Notes: a model not told the origin generated them from the sequence alone. Positions 17,236 through 26,665 are shown, counted from the first letter of the stretch. The stretch: 64,000 nt of DNA from Streptomyces humicola (GCF_024436035.1 NZ_JANFNG010000032.1:1-64000), one strand, 5' to 3'. Translations and numbers: made by a program.

Positions 17236-17721
17236 ATGGCAGCGGAACCGGATCGGGACGCGGACGAACGCGAGCGCCTGATCGAGGTGTTCGGGCAGGT
17301 CATGCAGGAGTTCCAGCGGTCCGCCGACACCCTGGACCAACGGGTCGCCGACCGGCTCGGGCTCAACCGCACGGACCTGCGCTGCCTGGAGTTGATCTTC
17401 GCGCCCTCACCGCTCAGCCCGGGAGAGCTCGCTACCGCGGCCGGCCTGACCACCGGCGGCGTCACCACGGCCATCGACCGCCTGGAGCGGTCCGGCTACG
17501 CGACGCGGGTACGGGACACCAAGGACCGGCGTCGGGTCATCGTGCAGCCGACCGAGAAGAGCTCCGCGATGCTGGGCGAGGTCTTCGCGCCGATCGTCGA
17601 GGAAGGCGCCGAGTATCTGCGCCGGTTCGACGTCCAGACGCTGGAAAGAATGACGGAGTTCCTGCGCTTCGCCACCCGGCAGCAGCAATCACACGCTGCA
17701 CGCCTCGCAGCCGGCGAGTAG
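17236..17721 (+). CDS. MarR-family transcriptional regulator
   Basis: A 161-residue winged-helix regulator. Helix-turn-helix is around SPGELATAAGLTTGGVTTAIDRLERSG and the wing is RDTKDRRRVIVQPTEK. MarR proteins bind palindromes as dimers and release on binding phenolic ligands, which fits an aromatic polyketide cluster. The gene is divergent from the 16528-17127 unit across a strong operator. The ATG at 17236 follows GGAGAGGAG. A strong terminator follows its stop. Confidence 0.92.
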   Translation: MAAEPDRDADERERLIEVFGQVMQEFQRSADTLDQRVADRLGLNRTDLRCLELIFAPSPLSPGELATAAGLTTGGVTTAIDRLERSGYATRVRDTKDRRRVIVQPTEKSSAMLGEVFAPIVEEGAEYLRRFDVQTLERMTEFLRFATRQQQSHAARLAAGE

Positions 17722-17728
17722 ACAGTAG

Positions 17729-17771
17729 ACAGCGGTGTGGGGGCCCCCGTCGTCGGGCCCCACACCGCTGT
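17729..17771. terminator. Strong hairpin terminator
   Basis: Arms ACAGCGGTGTGG and CCACACCGCTGT, extended by GGGCCC pairing, form a long GC-rich stem. It lies between the converging MarR and ferredoxin genes and probably acts in both directions. Confidence 0.8.
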
Positions 17772-17792
17772 CACACACCCGCCCACTCGCGC

Positions 17793-18026
17793 CTACTCGT
17801 CCACCCCTTCGCCCACCCCTTCGCCCGCCTCCTCCACTCGTATGGAGCCGGTGGGGCAGCCGCGAGCCGCCCGCAGCAGCTCCCTGCGCAGCCCCTCCGG
17901 CGGGTTCTCGTCGAGGACCACGACCCGGCCCTGCTCGTCCTGGTCAAAGACCTGGGCGAGCCGGTACACACACAGACTGGACGTCACACAGGTCGAGCTG
18001 TCCGCTGTCACACGCAGGGCACCCAT
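17793..18026 (-). CDS. Small ferredoxin, [3Fe-4S]-type P450 redox partner
   Basis: A 77-residue acidic protein. Cluster ligands are in CVTSSLC (C-x5-C) and later GCPTGSI, with VFDQDEQGRVVVLDE between them, the pattern of single-cluster Streptomyces ferredoxins. It carries electrons to cytochromes P450. It lies 16 nt downstream of the P450 at 18043-19239 and is co-transcribed with it; it may also serve the P450 at 8296-9489. Confidence 0.92.
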   Translation of the reverse strand: MGALRVTADSSTCVTSSLCVYRLAQVFDQDEQGRVVVLDENPPEGLRRELLRAARGCPTGSIRVEEAGEGVGEGVDE

Positions 18027-18042
18027 CGGGCGCGCTCACCCC

Positions 18043-19239
18043 TCACCACTTCACGGGAATCCGGGCATATCCAGCGAGGAAACCGCCGACCGGGCGCTCC
18101 AGCTCCTCACCCGCCACCGCGAGGCGCAGATTCGGGAACCTGCGCAGCAGCCCATCGGTGGCCTCCTGCAGCTCCATCCGGGCCAACGCCGCGCCCGCGC
18201 AGAAGTGGATGCCGGCGCCGAAGGTCATGTGGTGGTTGTCCTGGCGCCGGATGTCCAGCGTGAGCGGCTCCTCGAAGACGTCGTCGTCCATGTTGGACTC
18301 CACCGAGAGCATCACCGTCGCACCCTTGGGGATGACGGTGCCGTCCAACAGCTCGATGTCCTCCAGCGCGTACCGCAACGAGCCGAGGGAGGTCCCCATG
18401 ATCTGGAAGCGCAGGAGCTCCTCGACGGCCGAGGGCACCAGCTCCAAGTTGGCCTTCAGGTCCTCGGCGACCTCGGGGCGGTGCAGCAGAACGGCCATGC
18501 TGGTGCCGATCTGCGACGCGGTGGTCACATAGCCGGCGATCAACAGGGTCTTCACCCAGTGCTGGAGCTGATAGGGCGTCAGCTTTCCTGGCTCCTCCTG
18601 GCTGACCCGGATCAGCTCACTGATCAGGTCGTCCCCCGGCTCCGCCCGCTTGGCGGCGATGAGCTCGCTCAGGTAGTCCCAGTACTGAACCCGGCAGCGC
18701 TCCACCTCGTCGTCCGGCAGCCGGGTCACCGACAGATAGCCGTCGATCAAGGACCTGAACTTCGCACGGTCCTCCGGCGGCACGCCCAGCATGTGGCAGA
18801 TGACCAGGATGGGCAGAGGGTAGGCGTACGCCTCCATCAGCTCGGCGGGCTTCGGCCCGGCCTCCATCGCGTCCATGAGCTCCTGGGTGATCTGCTTGAC
18901 CACCGGGCGAAGTGCCTCGATCCGTCGGGCACTGAAGGCTCGCATGACGACGCTGCGTTCCTCCAGATAGCGCGGAGGATCGTTGTCGATCTCGGGGTCG
19001 CCGAACAGGTCGTTGTTGGCCGAGATCCGGGACGCAGGATAGCGGGAGGTGTTACGGCTCAGCCTCTCGTCGGCGAAGAGCTGTCGGACGTCCTTGTAGC
19101 GGGTGACGAGGACAGCGGGGTCACCGCTGGGCAGGGTGACGTGGAGCAGAGGATTCTCCCGCATCGTTCGCCAGTGCTCCGGGATGTCCGGCGCGGGGGC
19201 CCACGGGAAGGGGTAGCTGACCGGGCACGACGAGTCCAC
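18043..19239 (-). CDS. Cytochrome P450
   Basis: A 398-residue P450 with a GTG start after AGAGGTG. The heme loop is FGAGIHFCAGAALAR, ExxR is in EELLRFQ, and the I-helix is IAGYVTTASQ, keeping the Thr pair but with Tyr-Val where His-Glu is common. In this kind of cluster P450s form methylenedioxy bridges from O-methyl catechols or hydroxylate rings; the exact step is not readable here. The ferredoxin directly downstream is its natural redox partner. It is divergent from an O-methyltransferase at 19435. Confidence 0.93.
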   Translation of the reverse strand: MDSSCPVSYPFPWAPAPDIPEHWRTMRENPLLHVTLPSGDPAVLVTRYKDVRQLFADERLSRNTSRYPASRISANNDLFGDPEIDNDPPRYLEERSVVMRAFSARRIEALRPVVKQITQELMDAMEAGPKPAELMEAYAYPLPILVICHMLGVPPEDRAKFRSLIDGYLSVTRLPDDEVERCRVQYWDYLSELIAAKRAEPGDDLISELIRVSQEEPGKLTPYQLQHWVKTLLIAGYVTTASQIGTSMAVLLHRPEVAEDLKANLELVPSAVEELLRFQIMGTSLGSLRYALEDIELLDGTVIPKGATVMLSVESNMDDDVFEEPLTLDIRRQDNHHMTFGAGIHFCAGAALARMELQEATDGLLRRFPNLRLAVAGEELERPVGGFLAGYARIPVKW

Positions 19240-19434
19240 GCGGCACCTCTCTGGTCTTTCGTTGGTCTTTCGTCAGGCGAAGCTCGGAATGCCGCTCAGT
19301 CTCCGCATACCGGCTAGGGGTCTGCTCAATCTCCGGTGGACCTCGTGCGACTCCCCCCACCATCGAGCCATCCTCCATCCGGCACTGGGAGATTCCGCCC
19401 GGAAGAGCCATGGCCGGACGAGGGAGACGCCGAT

Positions 19435-20442
19435 ATGACACGCACCGGTCCTGACGTCGCGACGGCGGCGGACCTACTGCGCCTCGGAAACATGTTCTGC
19501 GACGCCAAGGCCCTGCTCACCGCCGTACGACTCGATCTGTTCACGGTGCTAGACGAAAAGCCCGCGACGGCCGAGGAGTTGCGCGTGCGGCTGGGCCTGC
19601 ACGGGCGCGGTCTTGCCGACTTCCTCGGCCTGCTGACCGCGCTCGGCCTGCTCCACCGCGATGCCCAGGGCCGCTTCCGCAACACCGAGGGCGCCGCCGC
19701 ATACCTGGTGCAAGGGCGACCCGGTGCGGTCCACGGATTCCTCATGGGCGCGGACATCAACCTCTACGGCGTCTACGGACAACTCGCCGAGGCCCTGCGC
19801 ACCGGCAAGCCGCAGGCCGACGGCGACTTCACGGGAATGCTCGACGACCCGGAGGCACTCGGTCACTTCGTGCGGATGATGGACGGCCTGACACAGGGTC
19901 TCGGCGGGCAGCTGCTCACCGCTCTGGAAGGCATCTCGTACGACTCGGTGCTCGATCTCGGCGGCTGCCGTGGACACCTGACGGCTCAGCTGCTCACCGC
20001 CCGCCCCGGCCTCGTCGGGCACGTCTTCGACCTGCCCCAGATGGAGCCGTTCTGCCGCGGCTACCTTGCCGAGCTGGGACTGAGCGACCGAGCGGTGTTC
20101 CATCCCGGCGACTTCTTCCGTGACCCTCTGCCCTGCGCCGACGTCGTGATCCTCGGCCACATCCTGCACGACTGGAGTCCGCAGCAGCGCCAGGAGCTGC
20201 TGTCGAAGGCACACCGTGCGGTCAACCCCGGCGGCACGCTGCTGGTGTACGACCGGATGCTGGGCGAGCACTCCGACGACACCGAGAACCTGGTCGCCAG
20301 CCTGAACATGCTTCTGGTCACCGAGGGCGGCAGCGAATACACCGTGGCCGAGATCGCCGGACAGGCCAGGGCCGCGGGCTTCTCCTCCATCACTCACCGG
20401 TCGATCGCCGACTACGACACCCTCGTGCTCTGCCGCGCCTGA
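19435..20442 (+). CDS. SAM-dependent O-methyltransferase
   Basis: A 335-residue two-domain methyltransferase of the plant-OMT/TcmO-like family: an N-terminal winged-helix dimerisation domain, then a Rossmann domain with SAM motif VLDLGGCRGHL and catalytic-region GHILHDWSPQQRQELL. It methylates a phenolic hydroxyl. It is a clear paralogue of the enzyme at 33513-34532 (shared LLRLGNxFCDAKALLTAVxLDLFT). The ATG at 19435 has AGGGAGA upstream. A 195-bp divergent promoter region separates it from the P450. Confidence 0.92.
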   Translation: MTRTGPDVATAADLLRLGNMFCDAKALLTAVRLDLFTVLDEKPATAEELRVRLGLHGRGLADFLGLLTALGLLHRDAQGRFRNTEGAAAYLVQGRPGAVHGFLMGADINLYGVYGQLAEALRTGKPQADGDFTGMLDDPEALGHFVRMMDGLTQGLGGQLLTALEGISYDSVLDLGGCRGHLTAQLLTARPGLVGHVFDLPQMEPFCRGYLAELGLSDRAVFHPGDFFRDPLPCADVVILGHILHDWSPQQRQELLSKAHRAVNPGGTLLVYDRMLGEHSDDTENLVASLNMLLVTEGGSEYTVAEIAGQARAAGFSSITHRSIADYDTLVLCRA

Positions 20443-20582
20443 CAGACTCCGGCAGGAGAGAGCGTGGAACAGGGAGCGGGGCGGCCCGGGCGGCAGCGGT
20501 CGCGGCCGGCACCGCGCCCCCACCGCCGCAGGCCCCATGGCGCGCCACCATCCTGACGAGGCCTACTACCAAGGGGAACACC

Positions 20583-21635
20583 ATGAGGAGCTCGACCACG
20601 AAGCAGCCGACGGCCGCGGAGTACCTTCCGCTGCTCTTCGGTTTCGCCGTCTATCAGATCGGGGCCGCCGTCGCCGGGCTCGGCGTCGTCGAGGCGCTGG
20701 CCGACGGGCCGCGGACCGTCGGCCGCCTGGCCACCATCACCGACACCCATCCGGGTCATCTGCGCAGGCTGCTGCGGGCGGCGACGGCCGCGCAGCTGTT
20801 GCGCGCCACGGACGACGATGCGTTCGAGCTGACGACCCTGGGCCGGATCTTCGCCAAGGAGTCTCCGCTCCAGGCCGCTCCGCTGACCGCGATGCACAGC
20901 GCAGCGCCGGTCTGGCAGGCCTGGGGCGCGCTGGAGGAGTCGGTCCGTACCGGCCGCAACGCCTTCGAACTCGCCCACGGCAGCCGACTGTTCGATTTCC
21001 TGAAGGGGGAGCCGGAGCTCGCCGCCACATTCCACGACGCCATGGCTGCGGGCAGCGAAGTACAACTTCCGGCCATCATCTCCGGCTTCGACTTCTCCCG
21101 CTTCCGCCATGCCGTCGACGTGGGCGGCGGCAACGGAACCCATCTGGCCGCGATCCTCGCCGCCAACCCGCGGCTGCGCGGCACCGTCTTCGACACCGCC
21201 AACGGCGTGGTGGAGGCAGCCGACGTGCTGGAGTCGGCCGGCGTCGCCGACCGCTGCGAGGTGGTCAGCGGCTCGTTCTTCGACTCGGTACCTGCCGCGG
21301 CGGACGCGTATCTGCTCAAGAACATCCTGCACGACTGGAATGACGACGAGTGCCGACAGATCCTGGAGAACTGCCGCGCAGGCCTGGCGCCCGACGGAAG
21401 GATCGTCGTCTTCACCTCGGTGCTCTCCGAGGGGCGCGGCGACGAGGACCCGGCTGAAGCGTTGGGCGCGGCCATCTTCGACATCGAGATGATGGTCATG
21501 ACCACAGGCCGGGAGCGCACCTTGAGTGAGTTCGAGGCCCTGTTCGCCGCCCCGGGGCTGCGGCTCGACACGGCGACCGCATTGCCCTGTCCCTTCCTCT
21601 ACTACGCGCTGGAAGCCGTTCCCGTCGAACGGTGA
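20583..21635 (+). CDS. SAM-dependent O-methyltransferase
   Basis: A 350-residue plant-OMT-fold enzyme with SAM motif VDVGGGNGTHLAAILA, the FDTANGVVEAA segment, and LLKNILHDWNDDECRQIL containing the catalytic His. It is more distant from the other two OMTs than they are from each other. It probably methylates a different hydroxyl. It starts after AAGGGGA and is followed 19 nt later by a flavin reductase gene. Confidence 0.92.
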   Translation: MRSSTTKQPTAAEYLPLLFGFAVYQIGAAVAGLGVVEALADGPRTVGRLATITDTHPGHLRRLLRAATAAQLLRATDDDAFELTTLGRIFAKESPLQAAPLTAMHSAAPVWQAWGALEESVRTGRNAFELAHGSRLFDFLKGEPELAATFHDAMAAGSEVQLPAIISGFDFSRFRHAVDVGGGNGTHLAAILAANPRLRGTVFDTANGVVEAADVLESAGVADRCEVVSGSFFDSVPAAADAYLLKNILHDWNDDECRQILENCRAGLAPDGRIVVFTSVLSEGRGDEDPAEALGAAIFDIEMMVMTTGRERTLSEFEALFAAPGLRLDTATALPCPFLYYALEAVPVER

Positions 21636-21654
21636 ACACGATGAAGGGGCGCCC

Positions 21655-22185
21655 ATGACCACCCTGCCCGTCGGTGCCACGGCCGGCACGCCCATGGTGG
21701 CGGCATCCGACTACCGAGCGATGATGGCCAAGTTCCCCAGCGGGGTCTCCGTCGTCACCGCCTACGCACCCGACGGCACACCGCGGGGCATGACCTGCTC
21801 AGCGGTGTGCAGCGTGACGCTGGAACCACCGACGCTGCTGGCCTGCCTGCGCAACGACAGCCCCACCCTGGCGGCCGTCCTGGCCGCCAGGGCGTTCACC
21901 GTCAACCTGCTGCACGAACGTGCCCGTTCGGCCGCCGTGCTCTTCGGCTCGGGTGACCCCGGCCGCTTCGACCGAGCCGAGTGGTCCCGGACGGCCATGG
22001 ATTCCGGACCGGGCCTGTTCGCCGACGCCCACGCGGTGGCCGACTGCCATGTCGCCGCGGCGCACCGGATCGGCTCGCACACGGTCGTCTTCGGCGAAGT
22101 ACAGCACATCACGCTCGACCCCACGCGGCGCCCGCTGCTCTACGGGATGCGCGAATACGCGGCCTGGCCGCTGATCCACCTGTGA
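21655..22185 (+). CDS. NAD(P)H:flavin oxidoreductase (flavin reductase)
   Basis: A 176-residue flavin reductase domain protein: FPSGVSVVTAYAPDGTPRGMTCSAVCSVTLEPPTLL binds flavin, and GSHTVVFGEV lies near the C terminus. It supplies free reduced FAD to two-component flavoenzymes. The obvious client is the halogenase at 22560-24314, which converges on it. The ATG at 21655 was chosen by its match to the family N terminus. Confidence 0.92.
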   Translation: MTTLPVGATAGTPMVAASDYRAMMAKFPSGVSVVTAYAPDGTPRGMTCSAVCSVTLEPPTLLACLRNDSPTLAAVLAARAFTVNLLHERARSAAVLFGSGDPGRFDRAEWSRTAMDSGPGLFADAHAVADCHVAAAHRIGSHTVVFGEVQHITLDPTRRPLLYGMREYAAWPLIHL

Positions 22186-22559
22186 TCCCACGCGGACACA
22201 TGCAGATCCGAGGCCGTGGGCAGGGGCACCCCCTGCCCACGGCCTTGTCCGGCGTTGGAGCGGCCTCAGTGACTCCGGCAGCAGGGCCCGCCGGGGTGCC
22301 CCATGCCCGGCGAGCGAGGGGTCCCCCGCCCTGGCCTGCGGCCGGGGGACCCCCGGGCGCACCGCGTCCCCCGCAGCTGCGCTCGGGAGCTATCCCCTGC
22401 GTGCAGCACCGCTGCGTCCGCCGACGGAGTCGGCTGAGAGCACAGCCTCACGCGGCACGCCCACTCCTCATAGCCCTCCGGGCATGGGATGTGCCCCCTC
22501 CTCGCCCTCCGGGCGTGGGGGACCCCTCCGTCACCCGCGCTCCCTCCTGCCGGAGGCTC
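22186..22559. other. Convergent intergenic region, GC-rich with hairpins
   Basis: This 374-bp gap separates the flavin reductase and halogenase genes, which face each other. It has a perfect 15-bp hairpin at 22212-22244 and a second at about 22318-22354 (GGGGTCCCCCG pairing with CGGGGGACCCC). After these come short repeats of CCTCCGGGC. I see no convincing coding region. Confidence 0.7.
22212..22244. terminator. Perfect 15-bp hairpin terminator
   Basis: Arms GGCCGTGGGCAGGGG and CCCCTGCCCACGGCC are separated by CAC, 27 nt after the flavin reductase stop. It should end the OMT-OMT-reductase transcript. Confidence 0.85.
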
Positions 22560-24314
22560 TTACAGCAGGCCCATCCGCCGGGCTATCTCTGGACCGGCCC
22601 AACTGTCCTCATCGCCGAGCAGCTGGCGGTTGAGCTCCGCATGCGCGCCAAAGGCCTCCAGCGCCTCACGCGTAGGCAGCGAGTGCCGTACCAGGACATC
22701 CGCGGCCTGGCGGCGTGCCTTCCACCGCTCGACCGGCTCGTCCATAGGCAGCAGCCGGGTCGGCACCTGCTGACCGAGCAGCAGATAATCGATGCCGAAC
22801 AGGCCGAAGAAGCTGGGGGCCACCCGGTTCAGCAGGTCCTGTACGAGCGGGCTGCGGCGTGAGAGGGGCGCGCCGCCGGCGTAGACATCGAGCAGTGGCT
22901 GGAATCCGGAGACGTCGACGCTGCTGACGCACTCCTTCCAGAACGGCGTGGTCTTCCGGGTGTTGAACCGGTAGTGGATGGCGAGCAGCCAGCGGATCGC
23001 ATCCCAGTGCTGTGCCAGGCCGATGTTGACGGCGTCGCGGACCTGCGGATCGGCCCAGGAGCCCGGGAGGGTCGAGAGCAAGGTCTGGATCTCGGTGCCG
23101 ATCATCAGCAGGCCGGTGGACTCCAACGGCTCGACGAAGCCGTAGGAGTTGCCGATGCCGATGACGTTTCCCCGCCACGCCTGCTCGTACCGGCCGCTTC
23201 GGAAGCGGACGACGCGCGGTTCACTGATGCCCGGGTACTTGGTCATGAGCTCGTGGGCCGCCTCGTCGTCGGAGATCGCGGACGAGGAGTACACATAGCC
23301 GCGGTGGTCGCTCTCCCGGGTCGGGATGCACCAGCACCACCCGGCGTTCATCGTGGTTGCCTGGGTGTAGGGCTTGATCGTGCCGCCGTGGTCGATGTTG
23401 CCGGTGACCGCGGAGTCGGTGAACAGGCTGTCGGCGAAGGAGACGTAGCGGGTCTTCAGCGCCTGGCCGAGCAGCCGGGAACGGAAGCCGGTGCAGTCGA
23501 TGTAGAGGTCGAAGCGGAGCTCGCGTCCATCGGCGGCCCGGACGTGGTCGACCCATTCGTCCGCGCCGAGGACCACGTCGTCGAGGGTGGCCTCGACGTG
23601 GTGAATGCCGCGTCGCTCGGCCAGCCGCGCCAGGTAGGACACCAGCCGTCCGTTGTCGAGGTGGTAGGCGAACGGCAGGTACTTCATCAGCGACAGGGGG
23701 CTGCCGCCGACGTCGTAGACGGCAGCGCGGTCGGCGACCATCAGCGCCGAGCCGAGGGTCGAGCCGTTGATGTTGCCGGTGGTCCGGATCGCGCCCTGCA
23801 GGCCCACGGAGTCCGCCGACCAGTCGAAGGGGCCCATGAAACCGTCCGGATGCGGCCCCCAGTCGAACCGGATGCCCAGCTTCCAGGTGGGTTTCACCTC
23901 CGCGTAGAGCTCCTGCGGGTCGATGCCCAGATAGTGGTGGAGGAAGAGCGTGAACCACGAGACAGTCGCCTCGCCGACGCCGATGATCGGGATGGACTTG
24001 GACTCGACGAGCGTCACGTCCAGCCACGGCCGCTTGGCCTTGAGGGCGAGAGCGGCCAGGTATCCGGCTGTACCGCCGCCGATGACCCCGATCCGACGGA
24101 TGGCCTTCGGGTCGTTGTCTTCCGGTTTGGGGACGTCGCTCGCGGTCGCGGCCAGAGTGCCCAGCATCGCCATCGGGTCGGTGGTCCCGGGTCCGCCGCC
24201 GGGAAGCCATGCGCGTACGGAGTCCGCCTCCTGCGCGGGGAGAGCCGCGAGCAAGCGGTCGAGTTCATTGCCGTCCTCGGGTGCCAAGCCCTTGCCGAGC
24301 GTCTTGTGGTCCAT
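22560..24314 (-). CDS. Flavin-dependent halogenase (tryptophan-halogenase family) with N-terminal extension
   Basis: A 584-residue FADH2-dependent halogenase. The FAD motif is IGGGTAG near residue 79, IIGVGEAT follows near residue 111, the catalytic Lys is in TWKLGIRFDW (about Lys145), the diagnostic WCWCIP (WxWxIP) is present, and the key Glu is in EPLESTGLLMIG. It should chlorinate (or brominate) an aromatic carbon. About 75 residues precede the FAD motif, where most family members have fewer than ten; this extension is rich in acidic and Leu residues and could dock a carrier or partner. The ATG at 24314 has GGGAG upstream. The partner flavin reductase is encoded at 21655-22185. Confidence 0.95.
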   Translation of the reverse strand: MDHKTLGKGLAPEDGNELDRLLAALPAQEADSVRAWLPGGGPGTTDPMAMLGTLAATASDVPKPEDNDPKAIRRIGVIGGGTAGYLAALALKAKRPWLDVTLVESKSIPIIGVGEATVSWFTLFLHHYLGIDPQELYAEVKPTWKLGIRFDWGPHPDGFMGPFDWSADSVGLQGAIRTTGNINGSTLGSALMVADRAAVYDVGGSPLSLMKYLPFAYHLDNGRLVSYLARLAERRGIHHVEATLDDVVLGADEWVDHVRAADGRELRFDLYIDCTGFRSRLLGQALKTRYVSFADSLFTDSAVTGNIDHGGTIKPYTQATTMNAGWCWCIPTRESDHRGYVYSSSAISDDEAAHELMTKYPGISEPRVVRFRSGRYEQAWRGNVIGIGNSYGFVEPLESTGLLMIGTEIQTLLSTLPGSWADPQVRDAVNIGLAQHWDAIRWLLAIHYRFNTRKTTPFWKECVSSVDVSGFQPLLDVYAGGAPLSRRSPLVQDLLNRVAPSFFGLFGIDYLLLGQQVPTRLLPMDEPVERWKARRQAADVLVRHSLPTREALEAFGAHAELNRQLLGDEDSWAGPEIARRMGLL

Positions 24315-24425
24315 CGTCACTCCCGGATCCGGTAAGTCGGCCAGGCGCCCACTGCGCGTACGGCACAGGGGTCGCCACGGGAACCTTCTTCCCGGACGCT
24401 CAAGCCGTGCTGGACCGCCGCTGCG

Positions 24426-25109
24426 TCACCAGTCGAAGACCAGCTCCGCGCGGCGGAACGTACCCGTCGGGCCGCCGTCGGGCAGCAGGACGGCATCGGC
24501 GATGTCCCGGGCGGCCTCGTCCGCGGTGCGCGCGGCGTCGGGCATCATCCGGGTGCGGGTCGGTCCCGGGTTCACCGCGTTCACCAGTACGCCTGTGTCC
24601 TTGGTCTGCGCGGCGAGCATCTGGGTCAGGCCGTTCAGCGCGGTCTTCGAGACCGAGTAGCCGGGACTGCCGGTGAACAGGCCGTTGTGGAACGATCCGG
24701 TGCCACTGGAGACGAAGACCACCCGGCCCCAGCCCGCCCGCACCATGTCCGGTACGAACGCCTGCGCCACCCGCCAGGCGCCGACGAAGTTGACCGCGAA
24801 GGTGCGCTCGACCACATCGAGCGGCACCGAGAGCGGATCGCTGCCGATGTCGAGCAGCACGCCCGCGTTGGACACCAGCGCATCGACCGGCCCGATCTCC
24901 TCACGAGCCCGCTTGACGCTCTCCGGGTCGGTGACGTCCAGCACGCAGGCGCGGACCCCGACGCCGAGGCAGGCGGCGGACTCCTCGGCCGCGGCCGCAT
25001 CCCGTGCGGTGACGACGACCCGCAGCCCCCGATCGTGGAGTTCCACTGCGACGGCACGTCCCAGCCCGCGATTGGCACCTGTGATCAACGCCGTGCGTTG
25101 CTCGGTCAC
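24426..25109 (-). CDS. Short-chain dehydrogenase/reductase
   Basis: A 227-residue classical SDR with TGANRGLG at residue 10, SNAGVLLD, Ser in VFVSSGTG, and the YSVSK pair. It is shorter than the other SDRs. A GTG start at 25109 has an ideal GGAGG site. It is read toward the halogenase (111-nt gap) and divergent from the GS-like gene. The substrate is unknown. Confidence 0.9.
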   Translation of the reverse strand: MTEQRTALITGANRGLGRAVAVELHDRGLRVVVTARDAAAAEESAACLGVGVRACVLDVTDPESVKRAREEIGPVDALVSNAGVLLDIGSDPLSVPLDVVERTFAVNFVGAWRVAQAFVPDMVRAGWGRVVFVSSGTGSFHNGLFTGSPGYSVSKTALNGLTQMLAAQTKDTGVLVNAVNPGPTRTRMMPDAARTADEAARDIADAVLLPDGGPTGTFRRAELVFDW

Positions 25110-25258
25110 TTCACCCTCCAGGTCTCGTCGCTTTGGTGCGGATGCTGACAGCAACGGCTCAAATCCCGCTGGTGCGCGAGGGGGTCGAGCCCGACGCGAG
25201 CGCGGCCGGAGAAGGTGGGCCGGACGGCAATCGAGTCGATCACACCACGGAGGACGCG

Positions 25259-26656
25259 ATGACGGCGCTGCCACCCCCGGAACCTTCCAGGAACGCCGAC
25301 GAGCTGGCCCGGGCGGTCGCCCGGGACGGAGTGGACTTCCTACTGGTGATGTTCGTCAACCTGCACGGAAAGCCGTGCGCCAAACTGGCCCCGGTCCGCA
25401 CGCTCGACCGGCTGCTCGCCGAGGGGCTCGGCTTCGCCGGCAACGCAGCGGACGGCCTCGGGCAGTCGTCGGCCGACCCGGATGTCGTGGCAATCCCGGA
25501 TGTGACCTCCTATGTGCCGTGTCCGCTGCAGGAGGGGCTCGGCATCATCCAGTGCGACCTGTACGTGGAGGGGGAACCGTGGCCGTACGCGCCGCGCTGG
25601 ATTCTCCGCCGCCAGCTGGAGCGGCTCGCCGAGCAGGGCCGGCAGCTCAAGGTCGGTGCGGAGCCCGAGTACTTCCTGGTCAGGCGTACGGCGGACGGTA
25701 CCGTCACGGTCGCCGACGAGCTCGACACATCGCCGTCGCCCTGCTACGACGCCAACGCCGCAACCCGCGGCTTCGGGCACCTGTCCACCATCAGCCGGGC
25801 GATCGATGCCCTCGGCTGGGAGAACTACTCCAACGATCACGAGGACGCCAACGGCCAGTTCGAGCACAACTTCGGCTACGCGGAAGCGCTGCGCACGGCT
25901 GACCGGGTGGTGGTCTTCCGCCACCTTGTGAAGCTGGCAGCTCACCGGGCCGGGCTGGTCGCCACCTTCATGCCCAAGCCGTTCTCACGGCTGACCGGCA
26001 ATGGGTTGCACCTGCACGTCTCGCTCTGGGAGGGCAGCACCGAGCTGTTCGCGGACGCGAACGATCCGCGCGGGCTCGGCACATCAGCGCTCGGCTACGC
26101 GTTCGTCGCGGGCCTGCTGGACCACGCGCCGGGGCTGATGGCACTCACCTGCCCGACCGTCAACTCCTACAAGCGGCTCGGCGCGGGCGCGGACACCCTG
26201 TCACGCTCCAGCTGGGCACCGGGGTACGCGAGCTACGGCGGGAACAACCGCACCCAGCTGGTGCGGATACCGGACACCGGACGGATCGAGGTGCGGTGTG
26301 TGGACGGCGCCGCCAACCCGTACCTGGCCATTGCCGGGATCGCCGCGGCCGGCGCGGATGGCATCGCGCGCAGCGCCGACCCGGGAGAGCCGGTCACCGG
26401 CGACCTGGAGAATGCTCTGGTACAGCGGCACCAGGGGCTGCGCCCGGTGCCCCCGACGCTGCTGCACGCGGTGGAGGAATTGCTGGCGGACGGGGTGCTG
26501 CGGGAAGGCCTGGGCAAGGTGCCGGGCGCCGTCGGAGGCACCGCGGGTGAGTACGGCGAGTATGCGGTGTACTACGCGGCCGTCAAGCGGGCCGAATTCG
26601 CCGAGTACCACCGTCAGGTGTCGGCCTGGGAGACCGAGCGCTATCTGCTGGCGTGA
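25259..26656 (+). CDS. Glutamine-synthetase-like ATP-dependent ligase
   Basis: A 465-residue protein with the full glutamine synthetase catalytic fold. EPEYFLV supplies metal-binding Glu residues, GQFEHNFGYAEAL and NGLHLHVSLW follow, then NNRTQLVRIP and RIEVRCVDGAANPYLAIAGI (ATP and glutamate sites). It differs from housekeeping GlnA: the N-terminal domain reads LLVMFVNLHGKPCAKLAPV, and no classic adenylylation-site Tyr segment is evident. GS-like ligases in hydrazine pathways (FzmN, KinL) join glutamate to hydrazine. Next to the hydrazine operon here, gamma-glutamyl transfer to an N-N intermediate is the leading hypothesis. The ATG at 25259 follows GGAGGA. Confidence 0.88.
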   Translation: MTALPPPEPSRNADELARAVARDGVDFLLVMFVNLHGKPCAKLAPVRTLDRLLAEGLGFAGNAADGLGQSSADPDVVAIPDVTSYVPCPLQEGLGIIQCDLYVEGEPWPYAPRWILRRQLERLAEQGRQLKVGAEPEYFLVRRTADGTVTVADELDTSPSPCYDANAATRGFGHLSTISRAIDALGWENYSNDHEDANGQFEHNFGYAEALRTADRVVVFRHLVKLAAHRAGLVATFMPKPFSRLTGNGLHLHVSLWEGSTELFADANDPRGLGTSALGYAFVAGLLDHAPGLMALTCPTVNSYKRLGAGADTLSRSSWAPGYASYGGNNRTQLVRIPDTGRIEVRCVDGAANPYLAIAGIAAAGADGIARSADPGEPVTGDLENALVQRHQGLRPVPPTLLHAVEELLADGVLREGLGKVPGAVGGTAGEYGEYAVYYAAVKRAEFAEYHRQVSAWETERYLLA

Positions 26657-26665
26657 GCGCGATGA

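Noticed and set aside
22250..22559. CRISPR-like or mobile repeat
   Set aside because: The repeats are short, irregular and GC-rich with no fixed spacer length, and no cas genes or terminal repeats are visible.
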